Assembly (NCBI RefSeq): GCF_900115585.1
Contig: NZ_FOWZ01000003.1
Location: forward strand, 372,001-436,000
Direction: 5' to 3'
DNA length: 64,000 nucleotides
DNA from: Qipengyuania nanhaisediminis
Lineage (GTDB): Bacteria; Pseudomonadota; Alphaproteobacteria; Sphingomonadales; Sphingomonadaceae
This document shows positions 32,781 through 40,661 of the stretch, one piece after another (positions within the stretch are counted from its first letter, which is position 1; the number at the start of each line of letters is the position of its first letter). The notes beneath the pieces are model-generated. The model did not search any database. It was not told the DNA's origin and saw only the letters and a list, made by a program, of their open reading frames with translations. Position numbers and translations under genes: made by a program.

Positions 32781-35183
32781 ATGAATATGACTGAGAGTTT
32801 CCCCCTTCTTCCCCTGCGCGACATCGTCGTCTTTCCCGGCATGGTGGTTCCGCTGTTCGTGGGCCGCGACAAGTCGGTCGCGGCGCTTGAAGTGGCGATG
32901 GAAGGATCGAAGGACATCTTCCTCCTTTCGCAGCTCGATCCGGGCTGTGACGACCCCGAGGGCAGCGACCTTTACGACCTCGGTGTCGTGGCGCAGGTCC
33001 TCCAGCTGCTGAAACTGCCCGACGGCACCGTGCGCGTGCTGGTTGAAGGCCAGGAACGCGCCAAGCTGGAGGCGCTTCGTCCCGAGGGCGAGCATGTGGT
33101 GGCCGATGTTTCGATCATCGAAGAGCCGACCGCTGCGGGCAGCGAAGTCACGGCCATGATGCGCCAGGTCGTCGACCAGTTCGGCGAATACGCCAAGCTT
33201 AACAAGAAGGTCGGCGAAGACGCCGCCGAACAGCTGCGCGAAATCGACGATGCTGGCGAACTCGCCGACACGATTTCCGCCGCCATCAATGCCAAGGTGT
33301 CCGACAAGCAATCGCTGCTGATCGAACCCGATCCGCTCAAGCGGCTGGAAATGGTCATGTCCTTCATGGAAGGCGAACTGTCCGTCCTTCAGGTGGAACG
33401 CCGCATTCGTGGTCGCGTGAAGCGCCAGATGGAGAAGACCCAGCGCGAATATTACCTCAACGAACAGCTCAAGGCGATCCAGAACGAGTTGGGCGGTGAC
33501 GACGAAGACGGCGGCAACGAGATTGCCGAACTGACCGAAAAGATCGGCAAGACCAAGCTGTCGAAGGAAGCCAAGGCGAAGGCCGAGGCCGAGCTAAAGA
33601 AGCTCAAGGCCATGCAGCCTATGAGCGCCGAGGCGACCGTCATTCGCAATTATCTCGACGTCCTGCTCGGCCTCCCGTGGGGCAAGAAGAGCAAGGTCAA
33701 GAAGGACATCGGCAAGGCGCAGGAGATCCTCGATGCGGATCATTATGGCCTGGAAAAGGTCAAGGACCGGATCATCGAATATCTTGCCGTTCAGGCACGC
33801 ACCAACAAGCTGAAAGGCCCAATCCTGTGCCTCGTCGGCCCTCCCGGAGTCGGCAAGACCAGCCTCGGCAAGTCGATCGCGAAAGCGACCGGCCGCGAAT
33901 TCGTGCGCCAGTCACTTGGCGGCGTGCGCGACGAGGCGGAAATCCGCGGTCACCGCCGGACGTACATCGGCTCCTTGCCAGGCAAGATCGTCACCAACCT
34001 CAAGAAGGCTGGCAAGAGCAATCCGCTCTTCCTGCTCGACGAGATCGACAAGCTCGGACAGGATTTCCGCGGCGATCCCGCCTCGGCCCTGCTCGAAGTG
34101 CTGGACCCCGAACAGAACAACAAGTTCCAGGACCATTACCTCGAGCTCGATCTCGACCTGTCGGACATCATGTTCGTGACCACCGCGAACAGCCTCAACC
34201 TGCCACAGCCGCTGCTCGATCGTATGGAGATCATCCGGCTGGAAGGTTACACCGAGGACGAGAAGGTCGAAATCGCATCGCGTCACCTCCTACCCAAGCA
34301 GGTTAAGGACCATGGCCTGAAGCCCGAAGAGTTCGAGCTGACCGAAGAGGCGCTCCGCGATCTCATTCGCTACTATACCCGCGAAGCTGGCGTGCGTACG
34401 CTGGAGCGGGAGCTGGCAAGGCTGGCACGCAAGAGCTTGCGCAAGATCCTCGAGGGCAAGGCGACCGAAGTCACGATCACGCCGGAAAACCTCAGCGAGT
34501 TCGCCGGCGTGCGCAAGTTCAAGCACGGCATGAGCGAAGACGAGCCCCAGGTGGGTGCCGTCACCGGTCTCGCATGGACCGAGGTGGGCGGCGAATTGCT
34601 GACCATTGAAAGCGTGACGACGCCGGGCAAGGGCGAGATCAAGACCACCGGCAAGCTGGGCGAGGTGATGAACGAAAGCGTCGCCGCGGCCTTCAGCTTC
34701 GTGAAGGCGCGGGCGCCTGCCTATGGCATCAAGCCGAGCATCTTCCAGCGCAAGAACATCCACATCCACCTTCCCGAAGGCGCCGTGCCCAAGGACGGGC
34801 CGAGTGCGGGTGTCGGCATGGTGACCTCGATCGTATCGACCCTGTCGGGCGTTCCGGTGCGTGCAGACGTGGCGATGACCGGGGAGGTGACCCTGCGCGG
34901 CCGCGTTCTGGCGATCGGTGGCCTGAAGGAAAAACTGCTCGCTGCATTGCGCGGCGGCATCAAAAAGGTGCTGATCCCGGAAGAGAACGTAAAGGATCTC
35001 GCCGAGATTCCCGGCAACGTGAAAGAGGGACTGGAGATCGTGGCGGTTAGCCACGTCGACGAGGTGCTCGAACACGCTCTCACTGCGATCCCGGCGCCGA
35101 TCGAATGGACCGAGGCTGACGACCTTGCCAGCCAGCCTGTCCATCCGGGCGCCGGAGGCCCCGCGGCCCCTACGGCACACTAA
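32781..35183 (+). CDS. lon: ATP-dependent Lon protease
   Basis: This 800-residue LonA has the N-terminal substrate domain (FPLLPLRDIVVFPGMVVPLFVGR), a coiled region, the AAA+ module with Walker A GPPGVGKTS near residue 352 and FLLDEIDKLG, and the C-terminal Ser-Lys protease domain with PKDGPSAG (Ser near 674) and the Lys about 43 residues later. It degrades misfolded and regulatory proteins in the cytoplasm. ATG 32781 is chosen for the family N-terminus; an upstream in-frame start adds 31 unlike residues. A weak hairpin follows the stop. Confidence 0.97.
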   Translation: MNMTESFPLLPLRDIVVFPGMVVPLFVGRDKSVAALEVAMEGSKDIFLLSQLDPGCDDPEGSDLYDLGVVAQVLQLLKLPDGTVRVLVEGQERAKLEALRPEGEHVVADVSIIEEPTAAGSEVTAMMRQVVDQFGEYAKLNKKVGEDAAEQLREIDDAGELADTISAAINAKVSDKQSLLIEPDPLKRLEMVMSFMEGELSVLQVERRIRGRVKRQMEKTQREYYLNEQLKAIQNELGGDDEDGGNEIAELTEKIGKTKLSKEAKAKAEAELKKLKAMQPMSAEATVIRNYLDVLLGLPWGKKSKVKKDIGKAQEILDADHYGLEKVKDRIIEYLAVQARTNKLKGPILCLVGPPGVGKTSLGKSIAKATGREFVRQSLGGVRDEAEIRGHRRTYIGSLPGKIVTNLKKAGKSNPLFLLDEIDKLGQDFRGDPASALLEVLDPEQNNKFQDHYLELDLDLSDIMFVTTANSLNLPQPLLDRMEIIRLEGYTEDEKVEIASRHLLPKQVKDHGLKPEEFELTEEALRDLIRYYTREAGVRTLERELARLARKSLRKILEGKATEVTITPENLSEFAGVRKFKHGMSEDEPQVGAVTGLAWTEVGGELLTIESVTTPGKGEIKTTGKLGEVMNESVAAAFSFVKARAPAYGIKPSIFQRKNIHIHLPEGAVPKDGPSAGVGMVTSIVSTLSGVPVRADVAMTGEVTLRGRVLAIGGLKEKLLAALRGGIKKVLIPEENVKDLAEIPGNVKEGLEIVAVSHVDEVLEHALTAIPAPIEWTEADDLASQPVHPGAGGPAAPTAH

Positions 35184-35218
35184 CAAAAGATACGTTGCAC
35201 TGCAGCGAATCGTGAAGG

Positions 35219-35245
35219 CGCCCGGACCTCGGTTCGGGTGTCTTT
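35219..35245 (+). terminator. Possible intrinsic terminator after lon
   Basis: CGCCCGGA and TTCGGGTG can form an 8-bp stem with a 6-base loop, followed by TCTTT. The T-run is short, so termination would be modest. Confidence 0.4.
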
Positions 35246-35331
35246 CCCGTTGTGGGACACCTCCAGTCAACGGTTCGTCGCAGAAATCGAATTCGTAGCG
35301 CGAAATCGACGCTTTTTCGCGGATTTTGCCT

Positions 35332-35360
35332 TTGACAGCGCGCCCAAAAGCCTCTCAATT
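35332..35360 (+). promoter_or_regulatory. Probable promoter of the HU gene
   Basis: A perfect -35 hexamer TTGACA near 35332 is followed after 17 bases by TCAATT, a weak -10. It lies about 70 bases upstream of the HU ATG, consistent with a strong housekeeping promoter. Confidence 0.4.
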
Positions 35361-35428
35361 CGCTCGCCTTCGGTGACGTGATTCACCGGCATTATTTCAA
35401 AACACCAATTGAGGGGGTTTCCATCAAA

Positions 35429-35701
35429 ATGAACAAGAACGACCTGATCAGCGCGGTTGCCGATTCGAGCGGCCTTTCGAAGAGCGACGCAGCAGGCGCC
35501 GTCGAAGGCGTTTTCGACGCGATCACCAAATCGCTCTCGAACGGTGACGAAGTCCGCCTGGTCGGCTTCGGCACGTTCTCGGTCGCCAAGCGCAAGGCAT
35601 CGACCGGTCGCAACCCCCGCACCGGCGAACCGATGACGATCAAGGCTTCCAACCAGCCGAAGTTCAAGGCCGGCAAGGGTCTCAAGGACGCGGTCAACTA
35701 A
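35429..35701 (+). CDS. HU-family DNA-binding protein
   Basis: This 90-residue histone-like protein has MNKNDLISAVADSSGLSK, GFGTFSVAKRKASTGRNPRTGEPM (the DNA-binding arm with the Pro that intercalates) and a FKAGKGLKDAVN end. It compacts and bends DNA in the nucleoid. ATG 35429 gives the standard length; GAGGGGG upstream acts as ribosome binding site. An intrinsic terminator follows after about 50 bases, so it is monocistronic. Confidence 0.96.
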   Translation: MNKNDLISAVADSSGLSKSDAAGAVEGVFDAITKSLSNGDEVRLVGFGTFSVAKRKASTGRNPRTGEPMTIKASNQPKFKAGKGLKDAVN

Positions 35702-35751
35702 GACCGCTCCGTCACTGCGCCGTACTCGTGCGGCTGGCAGTCATGGAAAAG

Positions 35752-35795
35752 AAAACGCCGCAGCCCGCTTGATGCGTGGCTGCGGCGTTTTTCTT
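35752..35795 (+). terminator. Intrinsic terminator after the HU gene (possibly bidirectional)
   Basis: AAAACGCCGCAGCC and GGCTGCGGCGTTTT form a perfect 14-bp stem with a 12-base loop, followed by T-rich sequence. The A-run on the left lets it also serve the convergent lipoprotein gene. Confidence 0.92.
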
Positions 35796-35816
35796 TGGCC
35801 TTAAGGCCTCGCGGGC

Positions 35817-36677
35817 TCAGTCGAAAGCGATGAGCGCGGTCGGCGCCTGTTCGGTGCGCTGGTCGATTTCCCAGACCAGCGTCTGGCCGCGAGCGGTCTC
35901 GACGGGACCTTCGTCGGTATTGTTGGCAAGGATGCGTCCATCGGTGACAATGGTGAAGGTGCCGTTCGGCATGAGGATGTTCGGCATTTCGCCTTCTTCG
36001 CCATTCTCCTTCGCCTTGCCGAGCGTGGCTAGTCCCATCATCCCCGTCATCATGCCTTGCATGGGGTTGCCGCCGCCCTGCGACGCAAAGCCCGGCGCAT
36101 CGACCCGCACCTGGTTGCCGTCACGCAGCATCATGGTGACGAACATGTTCGCCATGGGCATCTTCTCAACCATCGGGAAGGCGAAGTCGTGGGTCATGCG
36201 GCCGGATACGCTGAAGTCGACGTCGAAAATGCCATCGCCCTTGTATTCGACCGTTTCCCAACCGCGCTGCCGTGACAGCTGGTCCGCAAGCTTCTGAGCT
36301 GCTTCAGGGTCGGAAGGGTCGAACCCGCCGAGCATCTGCTTCGCCTGCTCTGCCTCGCGTTCAGCCTTGGCACGCCGTTCGCTCGCCCCTGCCTGCCATT
36401 CGGCGCGTTGCTCGTTCACTTCCGCAAGCGAGCACTCGCGCTCTTCCCAGGTTTCCTCGTCGACGCATTCCGCCTCGAACTTCTCTTCGGACTTGGCGCC
36501 CATCTCAGCGAGCTTGCTCAGAGCCAGCATCTGGATTTCGCCGTCGTAGCTGTATGCGAATGTGCCGTCCTTCATCAGCTGCATTTCGCTGGTGAAGGTA
36601 CCTGGCGATAGCAGGCAGCCGCTCAATGCAAGCGAGCTGGCCGCCAGAAGAGCGGCTGTGCGAATCGGTTTAGTCAT
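35817..36677 (-). CDS. Hypothetical lipoprotein, 286 residues
   Basis: The lipobox LSGC (Cys near residue 21) follows a basic, hydrophobic signal. The mature protein contains SEMQLMKDGTFAYSYDGEIQ at the N-terminus, a long charged helical region with EQRAEWQAGASERRAKAEREAE (possible coiled coil, about residues 88-115), then a beta-rich part including FDVDFSVSGRMTHDFAFP and a Met/Gly-rich stretch. No family is recognised. It is convergent with the HU gene and separated from rlmB by about 30 bases, so it may be co-transcribed with rlmB. Confidence 0.8.
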   Translation of the reverse strand: MTKPIRTAALLAASSLALSGCLLSPGTFTSEMQLMKDGTFAYSYDGEIQMLALSKLAEMGAKSEEKFEAECVDEETWEERECSLAEVNEQRAEWQAGASERRAKAEREAEQAKQMLGGFDPSDPEAAQKLADQLSRQRGWETVEYKGDGIFDVDFSVSGRMTHDFAFPMVEKMPMANMFVTMMLRDGNQVRVDAPGFASQGGGNPMQGMMTGMMGLATLGKAKENGEEGEMPNILMPNGTFTIVTDGRILANNTDEGPVETARGQTLVWEIDQRTEQAPTALIAFD

Positions 36678-36707
36678 GAATTCCCCCCGGTCGAGTTCGT
36701 CGGTCCG

Positions 36708-37499
36708 TCAGTTGCGCGTTGCTACGGCATACAATGCCACAGCAGCTGCATTGGAAACGTTAAGGCTTTCGATTTCCGAAGAGATCGGCAGTTTGGCGAG
36801 AGCATCGCAGTGGCCTTCTATATTCTGCCGCATCCCTTCGCCTTCGGCCCCAAGCACGATCGCAACCGGCCCGGCGGGCAAGGCCTCTGCCAGGGTGGCC
36901 TCCGCATGGCCGGTCAGGCCGATGCGCCAATATCCGGCCTCGGCGATCTCATCGAGCGCACGGGCCAGGTTTACGACCCGGATCCACGGCAGTGTTTCCA
37001 GCGCGCCGGATGCGGTCTTGCCGATGACGCCGCCTTCGGGCGGGGCATGCCGATCCTGGGTTACGATCGCCGATGCGCCGAATGCCTTGGCGGAGCGCAT
37101 GATGGCGCCCACGTTATGCGGATCGGTTACCTGGTCGAGCAGGACGATCGGCCGAGCGGGATCGCCGTCGAGCACTTCGTCGAGGAATTTGTCTTCCAGA
37201 GCCGCACATTCGAGAACCAGCCCCTGGTGCGGAGCATCCTTTGCGACAAGCCGGGCCAGATCCTGCCCATCGGCGAATTCCACCGGAAAGTCCGGCGGCA
37301 GTTCCCCGTCGAGCGATTCGATCCCCTCGCGGGTCGCCCACAGCTTGCGGTGCACCCGGTCCGGGTTCTTCAATGCGGCCTCGACCGCGTGGCGGCCCCA
37401 CAGGCGGACGTGACCGGCACTGGCCCTGCCACTTCCTCGACCACCCTTCATGCGGCCGGCACGACCTCTCAATGCGCGTTTGCGTTCGCCCTTTGCCAT
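36708..37499 (-). CDS. rlmB: 23S rRNA guanosine-2251 2'-O-methyltransferase, TrmH/SpoU family
   Basis: This protein of about 263 residues has a basic N-terminus, a substrate-binding domain (LWGRHAVEAALKNP), and a SPOUT domain with LLDQVTDPHNVGAIMRSAKAFGA (motif 1), VLGAEGEGMR (motif 2) and LNVSNAAAVALY (motif 3). It methylates 23S rRNA using SAM. Starts at 37499 or 37508 are both possible, with little effect on the protein. It lies on the opposite strand just left of tRNA-Tyr and the integrated element. Confidence 0.92.
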   Translation of the reverse strand: MAKGERKRALRGRAGRMKGGRGSGRASAGHVRLWGRHAVEAALKNPDRVHRKLWATREGIESLDGELPPDFPVEFADGQDLARLVAKDAPHQGLVLECAALEDKFLDEVLDGDPARPIVLLDQVTDPHNVGAIMRSAKAFGASAIVTQDRHAPPEGGVIGKTASGALETLPWIRVVNLARALDEIAEAGYWRIGLTGHAEATLAEALPAGPVAIVLGAEGEGMRQNIEGHCDALAKLPISSEIESLNVSNAAAVALYAVATRN

Positions 37500-37651
37500 C
37501 TTTTCCATCCTGTATTTCGGCTTGGGCTGCGCTCCTGCCAGTGAGGGCATTGACAGGCAAGCGTCGCTTCGCCAAAGGGGCGCCTCTCGGCAGGGGACCC
37601 CAAGGGGTTTCCGACGTTATATCTCTGAGAAGAGAACAGGCGAGCCCGTGT

Positions 37652-37737
37652 GGACAGGTGGCCGAGTGGTTAAAGGCAGCAGACTGTAAATCTGCCCGCG
37701 CAAGCGTACGCTGGTTCGAATCCAGCCCTGTCCACCA
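37652..37737 (+). tRNA. tRNA-Tyr (anticodon GTA), integration site of a mobile element
   Basis: This 86-base class II tRNA with a long variable arm has an acceptor stem GGACAGG pairing with CCTGTCC, a D-arm GCCGAGTGGTTAAAGGC, an anticodon arm CAGACTGTAAATCTG with GTA, and GGTTCGAATCC in the T-arm. The discriminator A and CCA are encoded. Its 3' end is the left attachment site of the element that follows, and the gene remains intact after integration. Confidence 0.95.
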
Positions 37738-37738
37738 C
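37711..37738 (+). other. attL: left attachment site within the tRNA-Tyr 3' end
   Basis: The T-arm and acceptor region (GGTTCGAATCC, AGCCCTG, CCACCACCG) recurs at 50809-50835 with two substitutions and one deletion. Integration into the 3' end of a tRNA that stays intact is typical for P4-type integrases. Confidence 0.8.
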
Positions 37739-37850
37739 CGCCCTTTCTCAGAACATCCCCGAAAAGCCCTAGAAATCGCAGAAAACCAAGGTATTCTGCC
37801 TTCCGATGGCCGCCCCTGTTCGCTGTTAATTGCCTGCAACCGGCAGTGAG

Positions 37851-37927
37851 TGTGGGGAAGGTGTGGGGAAGGGTGTAGGCTTCCCCACACTGCGGCTCTC
37901 TCAATTGGCCTCCAGAAATGTGGGGAA
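37851..37927. repeat. TGTGGGGAA repeats, candidate integrase arm-type sites (left)
   Basis: TGTGGGGAA occurs directly at 37851, 37862 and 37919, and inverted (TTCCCCACA) at 37881. Related TGTGGGGGA words occur near the right end at 50737 and 50749. Their placement at both ends of the element fits integrase arm-binding sites. Confidence 0.6.
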
Positions 37928-37932
37928 CGAGA

Positions 37933-39126
37933 ATGGGCAAACTTACAGCAGTGGCGGTCAAGGCCGCTTTGGCGAATCCGGGCACCTATCAGGACGGCGA
38001 CGGTCTTTTCCTGAAAGTTGGAAAAACTGGTGCGGCTTCCTGGCTCCTGCGACTCCAGCGCGATGGAAAAAGACAAGACATTGGTCTGGGCAGTGCAAAG
38101 CTGGTGACGCTGGCCGAAGCGCGTGCGAAGGGTGCTGAACTCCGCAAGGCTGTAAAGGTCGAGAAGCGCGACGTGCTGACGGAGCGGAAGGACGAGGAAG
38201 CCGCCAAGGTCACTTTCCGCGAAGCCGCTACCCAATATCATTCCGAGAACGAAGCTGGCTGGAAGAGCGATGTCTATGGTCGGCAATGGCTGGCTAGTCT
38301 GGAAAATTATGCCTTCCCAAGGCTTGGTGACATGACGACTGGCGGAATCACCGCTGCCGACATCATCTCGGTGCTCACGCCGATTTGGCAGGAAATTCCC
38401 GAAACGGCCCGTCAGGTTCGCAACCGGATTTGCGCGGTGCTGGATTACTCTCACGCCAAAGGCTGGCGTTCTACGGAGGCTCCATCGGGCAACAGTAGCC
38501 TTAAAGCGGGGCGAGGACTCCCGCGACAGGTCAAGAAACCGGCAAACCGTAAGGCTATGCCATACGTGGCGGTTCCTTCATTCTTGACCGCACTACGGCG
38601 CAAGCCATCCTATTCGCGTCTCGCGCTCGACCTCCTCATTCTGACTGGCGTGCGCTCGCAGGAAGTGCGGCTCACGAAATGGGACGAATTCGATCTGGAC
38701 CAGCGACTGTGGACGATACCCGCAGAGCACATGAAGCGTAGCAGGGCGCACATCGTGCCGCTGTCAGAAGCGGCTCTGGCGGTGCTCGTGAAGGCCGATG
38801 CAATGCGGCTCGAGGGTGCCGAAGTGGTCTTCCCCGGCATGACCGGCAAGGCGATGTCCAACATGACGCTGCTGAAGGTTATGCGCGATATGCAGGAGCC
38901 TTTCCACGTCCACGGCTTTCGCTCCAGCTTTACCGATTGGGCTGCGAACGAGGGCTTCCCCAATGCGGTTGTCGAAGCTGCACTGGCGCACAAAACGCCA
39001 GATGCTGTGCAGGCCGCTTATCGCCGCACTACCTATCTCGGCACGCCTGAGAATCCGGGGGCGCGGGTGAGGCTGATGGAAGCGTGGGGCTGTTATTGTA
39101 CTGGGAGGAGTTCCACGAAGACGTAG
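37933..39126 (+). CDS. int: P4-type tyrosine recombinase (integrase)
   Basis: This 397-residue site-specific recombinase integrates the element at tRNA-Tyr. An N-terminal DUF4102-like arm domain (LTAVAVKAALANPGTYQDGDGLFLKV) precedes a central core-binding domain. The catalytic domain has Arg in LTGVRSQEVRLTKW, HVHGFRSSFTDWAA (His-x2-Arg), His in LAHKTPD and Tyr in AAYRRTTYL. The C-terminus RLMEAWGCYC is typical. ATG 37933 is preferred over 37918, because the latter lies inside a TGTGGGGAA repeat. The gene sits about 195 bases from the tRNA in the same direction. Confidence 0.93.
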   Translation: MGKLTAVAVKAALANPGTYQDGDGLFLKVGKTGAASWLLRLQRDGKRQDIGLGSAKLVTLAEARAKGAELRKAVKVEKRDVLTERKDEEAAKVTFREAATQYHSENEAGWKSDVYGRQWLASLENYAFPRLGDMTTGGITAADIISVLTPIWQEIPETARQVRNRICAVLDYSHAKGWRSTEAPSGNSSLKAGRGLPRQVKKPANRKAMPYVAVPSFLTALRRKPSYSRLALDLLILTGVRSQEVRLTKWDEFDLDQRLWTIPAEHMKRSRAHIVPLSEAALAVLVKADAMRLEGAEVVFPGMTGKAMSNMTLLKVMRDMQEPFHVHGFRSSFTDWAANEGFPNAVVEAALAHKTPDAVQAAYRRTTYLGTPENPGARVRLMEAWGCYCTGRSSTKT

Positions 39127-39469
39127 TATCGCCAGCCAATCGCGCGCCCACAAGAAGCTCGGATGACCGCTTTTGGTGAGGTCGGTTGCCGATCTCTACG
39201 ACCGGGATTGGGTGGAAAGCGGCCGTTGCGAAATCATGGATTTGCTTCCGCTTCGGGGGCGTTGGCGGAATGGCTGCCTTTAGACTCACTTTTCCAATTT
39301 CGGACGAACCATTCCCTGAGTTCGTGCTTTTCGTCCTACAAGGTCAGAAACTCCGGGGATTGCCCCGATATTGAACGCGCACAATTCAACGGTCGTCGTG
39401 CTTTCGCGAAAGGGACGAACATGTGATGGCAAACGGGAGCCGCCGTGACGTGAAAGTGGGTTTTGTCGC
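39127..39469. other. Intergenic interval downstream of the integrase
   Basis: No gene is supported in these roughly 340 bases. The part 39163-39235 contains ATGACCGCTTTTGG and GGAAAGCGGCCGTTGC, which resemble arms of the dispersed GCGGAC repeat family seen elsewhere in the window. Short frames here have no family likeness or ribosome binding site. Confidence 0.5.
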
Positions 39470-40348
39470 TCAAAAACCCTCGCCTACCATCGCTTCAACC
39501 TCGGCTACTGCCGATTCCGCTTCGTCGGCCAGCTGATCAGCCAACAGCTTTTTTTCGCTGTCGGTCATTTCAGGCATTTTTACCTCTGCACCAGAGAATG
39601 CGATTGCCTGCGTGCCGGTCGCCCTCTTTTCCTCGACCATCTCGTCATCCACGAAGAGCTGTCCTACCAGTACCGTCGGTGCGCCTCCGTAGCTCTGTGC
39701 GTAGAATGTGAACGGCCCCTTTAGGCGGAAGGTCTCTGATGTCTTCATTGGCCAGCCCCTCAGCTCCATCTCGCTGTAATGCCGCTCTTGGCCCTTGGCA
39801 ACGTACCCCATTCTTCCGCCCGTCCGTCCGGAGAAGCAGGACGCCATCGGCATCCCTCTGCCGTGAATATCCATGCAAGAGAGCTTCACTTCGTAGATGC
39901 CGAAGAAAGATGTTGTGCCGCGCTTCGAGGACGCGCCGTTCGTCGAGCTCCCGACATTAGGATAATCTGAGATTTCTCCTCGATCGGTCTGGCCGTCTGC
40001 TGCGCTCCCGCAGCGCACCAACTTGATCGGTTCCATGTTGGGGAAGGTCACCACTATCAAATTCTGATCGAGGGGCTTGATCACGTCATACGTTTGGCCA
40101 CCATCAATAGGGTTGAAATAGTGGATCTCATCTCCTCGGATTTCATACGGTTCGCGATCCCCGTCGATTACCACCTCACCTTCCGCTGAATATTCAGCAG
40201 ACGCGTATAAGCCCGCGCACCCCTCTTCGCTTTCAGCCCATCGCCCAGTCAGATAGTCCTTCGTCAACCGCGCGCCTTGCGCTTCCGCCTGAGAGCAGGC
40301 GGATGCCAGAAGAGATATAATGACAGCGCAGGAAACGTATTTCGTCAT
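39470..40348 (-). CDS. Hypothetical lipoprotein carried by the element
   Basis: This 292-residue protein has a lipoprotein signal with lipobox ASAC (Cys near residue 18). The mature part begins with LTKDYLTGRWAESEEGCAG and a GEVVIDGDREPYEIRGDEIHYF segment, resembling lipocalin-like or 'test of lipid/strand' modules that measure cell-surface chemistry. A central Cys-containing stretch and an acidic helical tail (KKLLADQLADEAESAVAEVEAM) follow. No family is recognised. ATG 40348 is chosen as start of the signal. It is probably an accessory cargo gene, transcribed toward the integrase. Confidence 0.7.
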   Translation of the reverse strand: MTKYVSCAVIISLLASACSQAEAQGARLTKDYLTGRWAESEEGCAGLYASAEYSAEGEVVIDGDREPYEIRGDEIHYFNPIDGGQTYDVIKPLDQNLIVVTFPNMEPIKLVRCGSAADGQTDRGEISDYPNVGSSTNGASSKRGTTSFFGIYEVKLSCMDIHGRGMPMASCFSGRTGGRMGYVAKGQERHYSEMELRGWPMKTSETFRLKGPFTFYAQSYGGAPTVLVGQLFVDDEMVEEKRATGTQAIAFSGAEVKMPEMTDSEKKLLADQLADEAESAVAEVEAMVGEGF

Positions 40349-40438
40349 GATTCCCCCCAAAAGCCTGATTTGATTGGCGTAGTCTAGATTCCTTCGATCA
40401 TAAAATAGGTAGAAGGACACGAAAGTGCCCAAACCAAT

Positions 40439-40570
40439 CTATAGACGCCGCTGAATGACCAGCTGAGTTTGACAGCCGTGGCAGATAAACAGTTTACCAA
40501 GGCGCCATTGGGTCTTCTTGAACGGCACTGGTTTGCGACACGTAAGACATGGCGGCGATAAAGGGTTCAT
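40439..40570 (-). CDS. Small zinc-ribbon protein, 43 residues
   Basis: This short ORF encodes two CxxC knuckles, PPCLTC near residues 8-11 and FICHGC near residues 30-33, separated by 18 residues including the basic segment KPVPFKKTQWRLGK. That is a classical treble-clef/zinc-ribbon layout. The ribosome binding site is weak. It precedes the hypothetical lipoprotein on the same strand by about 90 bases. It could be a small nucleic-acid binding or regulatory protein of the element. Chance occurrence of four correctly spaced Cys is possible but unlikely. Confidence 0.5.
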   Translation of the reverse strand: MNPLSPPCLTCRKPVPFKKTQWRLGKLFICHGCQTQLVIQRRL

Positions 40571-40598
40571 GCCTTCGACTTTATCGAGCGGCTTAAAC

Positions 40599-40660
40599 GT
40601 CCGCAATCGAGTCGTTTACGGAATGTCCGGTTCTGAATTGGGAAAGGGGGAAGCGGACGT
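40599..40660 (+). repeat. Dispersed intergenic repeat, copy 3
   Basis: GTCCGCAATCGAGTCGTTTA at 40599-40618 differs at only two positions from the copies at 11.6 and 12.1 kb. It is followed by CGGAATGTCCGGTTCTGAAT and then AAGCGGACGT, giving the most complete unit in the window, about 60 bases, sitting inside the mobile element. Confidence 0.75.
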
Positions 40661-40661
40661 G

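Noticed and set aside
37114-38454. A 446-codon minus-strand frame running from rlmB across tRNA-Tyr into the integrase
   Set aside because: It passes through a tRNA gene and shadows two real genes.
39163-39426. An 87-codon frame downstream of the integrase
   Set aside because: No homology pattern and no ribosome binding site; part of it is repeat-like DNA.
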